A DNA stretch of 64,000 bases. It comes from Trichostrongylus colubriformis (taxonomy: Eukaryota; Nematoda; Chromadorea; Rhabditida; Trichostrongylidae). The position numbers and the translations under genes were made by a program. The notes under the pieces are model-generated. The model was not told the DNA's origin. It made no database searches and worked only from the letters and a program-made list of their open reading frames with translations. Position 1 is the stretch's first letter; each line of letters opens with the position of its first letter. Positions 35,314 to 45,500 of the stretch are shown here, in pieces. Location: positions 30,067,686 through 30,131,685 of the forward strand of contig OZ022261.1 in the NCBI GenBank assembly GCA_963978905.1. The letters are read 5' to 3'.

Positions 35314-36220
35314 GATGTGGACCCTTCAACATCATCGACCACCATGCTGAATCTGGGCCCTTTTTTGTGACAGTTGTCCTGTGAGGGGTTAGAACTCTGT
35401 CTCACATATCCACACCTTGGACTGAGAATTTTAGCTTAACAATTAATCTACTGCAGTCGAATCCGTTCGAAGCTCAAAGTTGTGCACGCGTAACCGTGAC
35501 GATGTTACTTCGTCGCGTGAAAGTTTTCAGTTCCTGGAAATTTTCTCAATTTCAATTTGGATCACAACGTGTATAATTCCATGACATTATATTTGCGACG
35601 ATGCCAATATGTATTCTTCCTTGGATTAGTGTTCGCGGACTGCTTTTTCTTCATTTGGCGTCTTTGAGCAATCGGCTCTCTGTCAAGTGATGGACTTTAC
35701 TGTAAATTGCAATTTCATTTCCGGACACAACGCCGAGTGCAAACTTTACGCCTTCGAAGACCTTTCAGTTTTTCTTCTTGGAGAAGCTTAGATTACCCCG
35801 TGGACACTTTGCAGATATACACGGTAAGCCCTCGACAGAATATCTTTACGAGTGTTGAGAGCGCTTACGTGAATGGCACAGCTGCCTGTCTTTAAAGGCA
35901 CCGGGAGGGGGGCAAGGGCGGAATAACGTTTACGAAAACAATGGCGTCTGAAAACAAACATATGGGTTCGGTAGATACAATGTGTAACGAAACCAGCGTT
36001 GAAAAACGCGCCGTGAGACGGTATTTGGCCCCGGGGCGCGCTTCCGTGCGAACTGCAAGCTTCCGTGGCCGAGCCACGCTTCGTTCATTTTGAAGCTTGT
36101 TCGGCCTGATGTAACCTTATTTTTGAATTATTTCCTCTTTACTGTTTTCTAGTGACATATTTTACTTGTTTACTTATAGATCTTCTTAATTGTGCATTTC
36201 TATACCCGAAAATCTCAGAA
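35314..36220. other. lim-6 3' flank
   Basis: Probably includes the 3' UTR. No AATAAA close to the stop was recognised; ORFs here are short and domainless. Confidence 0.35.
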
Positions 36221-36437
36221 GGGTCAAATAAAGTCGGGGGGAGACGCAACTTTGCGTCGACGTCGATGCTCCTTTCCCTTACTAGGCTTAGGCTAAAATT
36301 GATATCCCCTCCTCCCACATTAAAAAGCATCTATTAAAGCATAGGTCTCATCAGCTTTAGCCTAACCCTAGGAAGGGAAAGAAGCTTTGACGTGGGTAAA
36401 AATTTTGCCTCTCCTCCCCCCCGACTTTATTTGACCC
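36221..36437. mobile_element. 217-bp MITE with GGGTCAAATAAAGTCGGGGG ends
   Basis: Left end GGGTCAAATAAAGTCGGGGG; right end CCCCCCGACTTTATTTGACCC. A second inner pair (CTTTCCCTTACTAGG.TTAGGCT and AGCCTAACCCTAGGAAGGGAAAG) continues the palindrome, so most of the element can fold on itself. Non-coding. Confidence 0.75.
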
Positions 36438-36910
36438 GTAAGTACATCTAGAAACAATATAAGAAAGAACAAAGTGAAAACTAAAAGGAAAAACAAATCT
36501 ATATTAGAACCATCTTCTTTTGGCACCATGCCAAGGCGTCAAATTGGCGAGTTTGTGCAATGGCGGCCACTCAAGCTCGTCCACATTACGTCTGTTCTAC
36601 CGTAAGCCAAAATTACACCTCCTGGTGTCTTTAAAAGGAATTTCAATCGCCGGATCCCACGAGGACCCATGTGGCAGCAGTATACATATGCTGTGGGGGA
36701 GAACTGCTGTGTTAATGGGAAATCTCCACAGAGCAATGTGGCAAGGCTGTTCATCGCTCACGTGACGTCGCGCGTCCTCACTTCGTGTTGGCTACGCGTC
36801 GCTGGGTCCGGTGGCAACGGGGCCGATGCGGCATCGCGCCATGCGATGTTCGTTGCTGATCACTCCGCGCTCACTTTGAAAATGCCGCGTGCGTGACATT
36901 TCCGACTTTG

Positions 36911-37311
36911 GAGAAATCGTCCACGGAAAATTGGGTTTCTTTGTTACCTAAATATTTATGTTGTATTTGCCTAATAAGGGCCACATGCAATGTTTCACGC
37001 GAGAATTCGGCTAAGATCCGGCTCCTCGAATTCTCGTCCGGGTGGGCGGGCCTCAGAGTAAAAGCCCCGTCCTGTCTGGGAACGGAGAGTGGGACTGTAA
37101 TTTCCTGTTCCTACAATACATCTCCGACCGCGGCGGACGACGGGGTGGGCACCTGCTCGAAGGCCCCGCCCACCCGGCCGTGACCTTGTGGTAGTGTATC
37201 TTGGCCAGGTTTACATTTTTCGCGTGAAACTTTGTATGCGGCCTACATTAGGCAAATACAACATAAATATATGGGTAACAGAGTAACTCATTCACCGTGG
37301 ACGATTCCTTT
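36911..37311. mobile_element. Foldback family E, copy 1
   Basis: About 400-bp near-complete palindrome. Left end AATCGTCCACGGAAAATTGG, right end complement-like TTCACCGTGGACGATTCCTT. Shared internal words: ATGTTGTATTTGCCTAA, CATGCAA.GTTTCACGCGA and a GGCGGGGCCT-like core. Copies also at 38693-39122 and 47107-47474. Confidence 0.75.
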
Positions 37312-37804
37312 GAGACCCAGACGGCTTCTCGAGCACTACAGACCGCGCCCCTTTCGGCTGAACTGCGAAACGATGTCTCTCCTATCGTATTTTCGTTCGC
37401 GCTCCCAGCGATCTCTATTCCTTACCTTTGAAAACCTTATCAGATGAATAGTAAAACCATTTCAGCAGCGTTGTGTTGTATTTAACCCCCCAGTTTCCGT
37501 AATTCTCACCCAAGGGCAACCCTCTTCCCCTGAGCGATGGTCCTTTGTGACAGAAGCAGCGGTAATTACATCATTAACAGATATGCTTTCTCTGAGAGGT
37601 GAATCTTATAGTGTCACGGTCACGAAATGTAAAGTTTATATTCGGCAGTTTACAGTTTGAAAAAAAAAACAAATTCCGCTTTAAGCTAGCAGGCTCGATA
37701 ATACTCTTTATCTTTATGCTGAATATTGCGCATGTGTCACTTCTCGTCATCGAATTCTACGTCCCAGTCATACTCGGAGAGTTTGCCGTCGCCGACCCAC
37801 TTTA

Positions 37805-37977
37805 GGCCGCGTTCATACATTGCGCCGGCAGGGCGTGGAAGCATTCACAGGCAGCTAAACAGAGTGGCACGGGAGAGGTGCTGAGACGACTTGGGCAACG
37901 AAACAGCGTGGCACATGTGGGGACGCAGAGACACGCAGCCACGCCCTGCCGCCGGCACCGCAAAGTATAAACGCGAC
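37805..37977. mobile_element. MITE-B copy 5
   Basis: The best-preserved copy: GGCCGCGTTCATACATTGCG at the left, CGCAGCCACGCCCTGCCGCC and CACCGCAAAGTATAAACGCG at the right. The inverted ends extend about 35 bp inward. Confidence 0.75.
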
Positions 37978-38692
37978 CTTACTTATCGATCGCTGCACCA
38001 GATGCATACCGTCGTTTTCAGCCAACTTTTGCTGCAGAGCTGTCGCATCTGCAGCCATTTTTGTCCGTCTAAATTTCACGCTGATCTACTGCTCGCTGAG
38101 CAGCTAGTTATACCCCTCCCGAGTACGATCGTGGTCGTCATGGTTTGACAGTTCAAATACGCTGGTTGGTTATTATAGGCATCATCTACTTTCTGGTCAT
38201 CTCTTTTCTTTTTGCCATGCTATTTCTAGTCTGAAGCATACATCTCGTATAGTGCGATTGATATAATAATAATTATCTGTCCCAAAATCTTTGGTTTTCA
38301 CCTTTTTATTCACTTTTTATTTATCTTTTACCTTAGTAACAGAAATGAAGTGCTTCAAAGAAACTGTATGGAAGCTTCATTGCATAGAGAGATCAGACAA
38401 GGAAAAGGAATTTAAAGACACATGTAACATAAAATGCGACAAGACTCATAACATACATGGCGAATTAACTTGTGCAGATTCATAATCGTGCAGTCACGGT
38501 GTCAGAGACGTAAGCAGTACGAACTACTCTTTTTCGTACTGCTCAGGCTGGTTATGGTATTGGACAAACAGAATGCAGCACAATGAGCATATCCGGCAAC
38601 CAGTCCCACCACGCCCTCCCCAATCCACTGGCAATCGAATTGACGTTGAATTAATGGTAATCAGTAGTTCAACGGTGGTCAGTCTCTTCTTC

Positions 38693-39122
38693 AAAGGAAT
38701 CGTCCACGGAAAGTGAGCTTTTGTGTTACCCATATGTTTGTGTTGTATTTGCCTGATGTTGGCATCATGCAAAATTTCACGCGAAAAAATGTGAATCTGG
38801 CTGAGATACAGCACCACAAAGTGCGGTGCAGGTGGGCGGGGCCTCCGTGTAAAAGCCTCGTCCCGTCTCCCGCCGCCGTTGGGAACGGAGAGTAGGACTG
38901 TTTAGGTAACCTTCTGTTCCTACAATGCGTCTCCGACCACGGCGGACGCGGTACGAGGCTTTTACACGGAGGCCTTGCCCACTGGGACCGCACTTTGTGG
39001 TGCTGTATCTCAGCCGGATTCACATTTTTTCGCGTGAAATTTTGCATGAGGCCAACATTAGGCGAATACAACATAAATACATGGGTAACACAAAAACTCA
39101 TTTTCCGTGGACGATTCCTTTA
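38693..39122. mobile_element. Foldback family E, copy 2
   Basis: 430-bp palindrome. Left AAAGGAATCGTCCACGGAAA, right TTTTCCGTGGACGATTCCTT. Arms of about 190-200 bp match closely (TTTCACGCGAAAAAATGTGA with TCACATTTTTTCGCGTGAAA) around a short GC-rich centre. All ORFs on both strands here derive from the palindrome. Confidence 0.8.
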
Positions 39123-39347
39123 AGAGAATTATATACATTTTTGTTAGTCCAAGTACATTTCGAAGAAGTCAGATAAAGAGGCGGAAACGTAAAGAATCCG
39201 CGCGCGATTGGCTAATTATCAGCTACTACCACTCAGGGACGCTCCCTGTGAAGTTGACGCTCCGCCCACAGCTAACGCTTGCAGAAGCCATTCGAACTGG
39301 TTGTAATATATCTATTCACTAAGCTCCTACGAATTAATGCTTAAATT

Positions 39348-39524
39348 CTACATAATCACCAGACAACATAGAACTCCTAGCAAGAAACTAATCGCTATAG
39401 CAAGCGGCTGACCACCATTACAAAGCACGCTCTTATCGAATGAACTTGGCCTGTAAAGTATTCTCCTTCCATTCAAAGGTTGAACCGGTCGGAAGTTCAA
39501 CGAAGGGTGGGAGTCATCTGATAA
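39348..39524 (-). CDS. Carbonic anhydrase exon 8 and stop
   Basis: Acceptor GATTCAG. Encodes [20 protein letters not shown] and ends [18 protein letters not shown], a hydrophobic tail, with TAG at 39350-39348. Confidence 0.92.
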   Translation of the reverse strand, partial: LSDDSHPSLNFRPVQPLNGRRILYRPSSFDKSVLCNGGQPLAIAISFLLGVLCCLVIM

Positions 39525-42500
39525 CTGAATCTGGCGTAGTTGCTTCATCTAAACAGATTTCGTCAGATGGAGTAATTAAAATAGTGGAAATTCATCGATG
39601 GAACTGAAAGCTTCCGGAGAATTCAGCCAGATTTTTTAGATTAAAGAAGAGTGTAGCTTTATCACCTATAGCATCAACTTAGTCTCACATCAATGAACTA
39701 TGGCATTTTATATCTATCTTAGTTGCGGAAGAAGACCAGGGGTTCAAAATGCTTTTTGGACTATATCGCGTGTGAGACGCGCTTCATGCCTTTTTACAGA
39801 AGGCTTTGTTCGGTCTTGGCTGGTCGGACTTCATCTGCTCTGCATGACCGCCGCACATGACACATTAACGTGGCCCTGATCGATATGTCAGCTATGGAGG
39901 CAGGGACAGAAAACAAGAGGGAAGTACAGCGAGCTTAGGAGTTCCATCAAGTTTTGACCACCTCATGTCGTTTCTTTTACCTGCACTATCTAGCGTCTAT
40001 ACTTTCGAATTCAGCGATCGACGAAATTACACCTTGTGCTGCCTTTCTCGAACCTTCGATTGTCTATATTTTTATGAATAAGCAATAGGAGTCCGCAGAA
40101 CCGCCGAGAACCTGATCATCCTCCTCAACATTGCAGCCATTCAAAGTTTTTGCAAGTTTTCTTACGATGCACAGAAGCTATCGCTTTGAAACTTTCTCTC
40201 TGCTCGAAATCATACTGACCTGTGATCGCGTTACACTAACAGGCTCTGCAAGAATGGTCCAAATGACGGCTTCGTCGCAATCAGGTGTAGTAAGGCTTCC
40301 CTCGTACCGATAAAATGCCTCAGTTTGAGCAGGAAGCATTGGACGGGTACGGAAGCCTTGCACCGTGGATTGATTTCCTGAAAGTGTTTTTTTAATTCTC
40401 AAAAGGAAACTGGCAAAAAAAGTTGATTATTTGTCACAAAAACAAAGGCGATTTGGTGAAACTCATTGTGCTGGGCCGCCGCTGGACGGCAGATGCGAGA
40501 AACAGACGCGCTATAGCTCGCCAGCATGACTTGACTATAGAATCAGAGTATGTGTGACTCGAACTGAATCACCGCCTTTCGCTTCCGTAGTGAAGTAGCC
40601 GCCCGAAGAGGCGCGAGTGTGCCTCCTCGTGTGACCTGACCTAGTTCCGGTGTCTTGTCGTACATCCGCCGGGGACTTGTATGTCTGCCTGTACAATAAC
40701 GTAAGAGATGACTGACGACGTTATAAACGGAAATTGGAAACGGTGAATTTACTAATTTTTTCAAAATCTTCCTTTTTTCCAGCAATCGCTACTAACTAAG
40801 CATCGCGCTAATTTGAAACCTATCAGCTGATAAACGTTTAGCAATACACACGCGGTGAAAGCAGATAAAACCTGTGAAAGAAAGTGTAAGCATTGAAAAA
40901 GTAGTAGGAACAAGGTCCTTCTTTTGAAGGTTTTCGCATCTTCTACGACGAACATCTTGGAGTCAGGGATTTGTCGCACACGCGGTGTGCTTTATAGCAG
41001 TTAACGAGTGCCGCCTGGATACAAACGCGAGCAACGAAGCCATTGAAATCATTAATACGACGAGTTGACTTGAAACAAATATTTTATTGTCACTCAGTTT
41101 GGAAAATCCTTTTTCGAATTATTCAGTTTTCGTGTATAAAGGCACATTTCGCGATAATCAAACGGATCGACTTACCCTCTTGGAGCGTTAAATCCTTGTA
41201 AAACTATGTAGTCAGCCTACACCTGTTCACGTCGCCACGGTGTGCTATCATGGCGCTACACCTGCTCGAACCAACTCCAACGTCATCCATTCTTCTCAGT
41301 TGACCAATAAGGGAGCCCAGGTGTGTGGCGTCGGAATGGGTTCGAGAGGGTGTCCCATGACAGCGCAAATGTGCAGCCTGACTAGTTAGCCAAGGATCTA
41401 CTGTTCCAAGTAGGCAAGACCACCCATCTAATTGTGAAATGTGCCCTAAATGTATCTCGCTATATCAATATAAATAAATATTAATAGCAAAAGTATTCTC
41501 CAGGTTCTCTCTTCTTGAAACCTCGGCATGATGTTAACATTATTCGTGTAATGCTTTGCCGAACGAGGTTGTTAGGTGGATCAGTTTATTTATGGCTTGA
41601 CGTTTCGACCTTTTCGTCGTCTTCAGAGGCCTAGAAAATGGATCGAAGTTTGCTGACCTTTAACCTACCCGATCAAGCGCCAAGAACCCCTAGCATTTCG
41701 GACTCACCCACTCAATCCATGGAGACGTCGAATAGACGAAAGAAAGAAATTGAACTCACCCGTGATCCACCGAGAGGTAGGACGTCGCTACCGACTCTTG
41801 TTAGTACTGTGTGCGACTGGGAGTTACTAAACAGCGGTGATGACAAATGACGGTGCTGTCAGTCGCGACATCATTCTAACCCACAGAGCGGTACAAACGG
41901 TAGGAATTCACTTGTTATTGAAGGACACTCATTTCTGTTGTTCATTATTGGATTCATTACGGATATCCAAAATGCTTCTAATGCCTTTCTAGATGAAATC
42001 TCGGTCTCATGTGACAGAATCTTGCACTTCACGTCAAAGTCATTCCCGCTGTGATGTTCACGTCTGTGCCTTCCAAGTGGAGTTGTTATTGATCCCCTGC
42101 TCTTACTGGCCAAGTGTTCATTTATACGCGTTATCAAAACGCAGCCGGTCTCCCCAATATACTTGCCATTGCACGCCCTACACTCAATCTCATAAACCAC
42201 ACCAGATTTTGTACAGTCTCCTGTCTTACCGTAGGGGCAAATTACGCACGTTTCTGAAACACATTCGCAATCGTAGAGTCTGTTGCGTACTAGCTGACGT
42301 TTGATATTGTCGGAATATTAACAAGAACGACATCGTTCTGCAGCTGAGCACGAACTAGACATCGACGTATCGCTGAGGAGAATGTGTCAGAGATAAAGGG
42401 CAGACATAACGGTACGCGGCCTTGGAAGGGCGTTCCTCGCCTCCTATGATCATGGAATGTTCTAACGTGGAACGACGGTTGAGTATAGCCGTTTTGAGCA

Positions 42501-45500
42501 GCTATACGGGAAGCCAACGCAACTGATTCTCGTCTTTCGCCATTACCCGTGCACACTGCTATAGCAGTCTTGAACATGTTTTTTACAACAGCTCTTTTTA
42601 CAGCAGTGGGGTGGGCCGATTTCGCGTGGATCAGGATGTTCTTAGGGCTTCCCTTCCGGTACCACTTGACGCTGATCATGTCGTCGGACACTTTCACCTG
42701 GGTGTTAAGGTAAGGGAGCCAAGCATTCGTTGGTGTCTCTCGAGTGAACTTGATGTACTGAGATTGTTCGTTAAGAATGCGGAAGCATTCATCCATCTCA
42801 GACTGCGTTGATGTTATGATGAAACAGTCATCGATGTATCTACAGTACATCAGTGACATGCGAGCCAGCACCGGCTCTTCGATTCTACTCATAAAGCATA
42901 TCGCAAGAACTGGTGCAAGCCGCTGACCCATAGCCAAACCTCTTATTTGCGAGTAGTAGAAACCTGAACATCTAAATATGTTACAGCTGAGACACTCCTT
43001 GACCAGAGTCATGATGTGATTCCTCTCGAGTCCAAAGGTGTTGATGTTGCTATGGTGCCTATCAGGCATTTCGGACAATGCTTGTAGGGCCATGTCGTTT
43101 TGAACATTTGTGTACAGTGAGGTGACATCGAATGACTCAACAGCGCAGCTAGGGTAGATCCGAGCTCTGTGTAAGTGGTCAAGGAATAATCTCGTATTGG
43201 TAGGTGCGCAGGAACCATGGTCAGCAGTTGGCTCACGATGATGTTGAGATACCATGACATTCGTCGGTTGGTCCACCTACACAGCTAATAATTGGTCGTA
43301 TTTTGAAAGTGTCCGCCGACATGGAAGTCACATTTTCAGGGGAAAGCTTGTGAGTCTTAATCAGGCTGTAGAACACGGACATCTGGGACATTGAAGAAAG
43401 CTGGTTACTAGACTTAAGGTAAATTGTCCCAGATGTCCTGTGTTCTACAGCCTGATTAAGACTCACAAGCTTTCCCCTGAAAATGTGACTTCCATGTCGG
43501 CGGACACTTTCAAATACGACCAATTATTAGCTGTGTAGGTGGACCACCGACCGAATATCATGGTATCTCCAACATCATCGTGAGCCAACTGCTGACCATG
43601 GTTCCTGCGCACCTGACCAATACGAGATTATTCCTTGACCACTTACACAGCGCTCGGATATACCCTAGCTGCGTTGTTGAGTCATTCGATGTCACCTCTC
43701 TGTACACAAATGTTCAAAACGACATGGCCTACAAGCATTNNNNNNNNNNNNNNNNNNNNNNNNNNNNNNNNNNNNNNNNNNNNNNNNNNNNNNNNNNNNN
43801 NNNNNNNNNNNNNNNNNNNNNNNNNNNNNNNNNNNNNNNNNNNNNNNNNNNNNNNNNNNNNNNNNNNNNNNNNNNNNNNNNNNNNNNNNNNNNNNNNNNN
43901 NNNNNNNNNNNNNNNNNNNNNNNNNNNNNNNNNNNNNNNTTTACAGCTGAGACACTCCTTGACCAGAGTCATGATGTGATTCCTCTCGAGTCCAAAGGTG
44001 TTGATGTTGCTATGGTGCCTATCAGGCATTTCGGACAATGCTTGTAGGGCCATGTCGTTTTGAACATTTGTGTACAGTGAGGTGACATCGAATGACTCAA
44101 CAGCGCAGCTAGGGTAGATCCGAGCGCTGTGTAAGTGGTCAAGGAATAATCTCGTATTGGTCAGGTGCGCAGGAACCATGGTCAGCAGTTGGCTCACGAT
44201 GATGTTGAGATACCATGACATTCGGTCGGTTGGTCCACCTACACAGCTAATAATTGGTCGTATTTTGAAAGTGTCCGCCGACATGGAAGTCACATTTTCA
44301 GGGGAAAGCTTGTGAGTCTTAATCAGGCTGTAGAACACGGACATCTGGGACATTGACAGAAAGCTGGTTACTAGACTTAAGGTAAATTGTCCCAGATGTC
44401 CTGTGTTCTACAGCCTGATTAAGACTCACAAGCTTTCCCCTGAAAATGTGACTTCCATGTCGGCGGACACTTTCAAAATACGACCAATTATTAGCTGTGT
44501 AGGTGGACCAACCGACCGAATATCATGGTATCTCAACATCATCGTGAGCCAACTGCTGACCATGGTTCCTGCGCACCTGACCAATACGAGATTATTCCTT
44601 GACCACTTACACAGCGCTCGGATATACCCTAGCTGCGTTGTTGAGTCATTCGATGTCACCTCTCTGTACACAAATGTTCAAAACGACATGGCCCTACAAG
44701 CATTGTCCGAAATGCTTGATAGGCACCATAGCAACATCAACACCTTTGGACTCGAGAGGAATCACATCATGACTCTGGTCAAGGAGTGTCTCAGCTGTAA
44801 CATATTTAAATGTTCAGGTTTCTACTACTCGCAAATAAGAGGTTTGGCTATGGGTCAGCGGCTTGCACCAGTTCTTGCGATATGCTTTATGAGTAGAATC
44901 AAAGAGCCGGTGCTGGCTCGCATGCCACTGATGTACTGTAGATACATCGATGACTGTTTCATCATAACATCAACGCAGTCTGAGATGGATGAATGCTTCC
45001 GCATTCTTAACGAACAATCTCAGTACATCAAGTTCACTCGAGAGACACCAACGAATGCTTGGCTCCCTTACCTTAACACCCAGGTGAAAGTGTCCGACGA
45101 CATGATCAGCGTCAAGTGGTACCGGAAGGGAAGCCCTAAGAACATCCTGATCCACGCGAAATCGGCCCACCCCACTGCTGTAAAAAGAGCTGTTGTAAAA
45201 AACATGTTCAAGACTGCTATAGCAGTGTGCACGGGTAATGGCGAAAGACGAGAATCAGTTGCGTTGGCTTCCCGTATAGCTGCTCAAAACGGCTATACTC
45301 AACCGTCGTTCCACGTTAGAACATTCCATGATCATAGGAGGCGAGGAACGCCCTTCCAAGGCCGCGTACCGTTATGTCTGCCCTTTATCTCTGACACATT
45401 CTCCTCAGCGATACGTCGATGTCTAGTTCGTGCTCAGCTGCAGAACGATGTCGTTCTTGTTAATATTCCGACAATATCAAACGTCAGCTAGTACGCAACA

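Larger units (their letters stand above)
41539..43429 (-). mobile_element. Penelope-like retroelement, left arm (5'-truncated)
   Basis: Reads right to left: part of the reverse transcriptase, a GIY-YIG endonuclease domain, and a 3' terminal region with a hammerhead-like motif. It is the mirror image of 44388-46244 at high identity, with a few substitutions (for example IFRC versus IFKC, MPDRHH versus MLDRHH). Its inner 200-bp end carries single-base deletions relative to the matching piece at 43940-44355. Confidence 0.9.

Noticed and set aside
38713..39101. Overlapping ORFs on both strands starting MSFCVTH
   Set aside because: The same peptide arises from both strands because the region is a palindrome (foldback E copy 2).
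42611..45170. Antisense ORFs starting [20 protein letters not shown]
   Set aside because: Reverse-frame shadows of the two Penelope RT arms.
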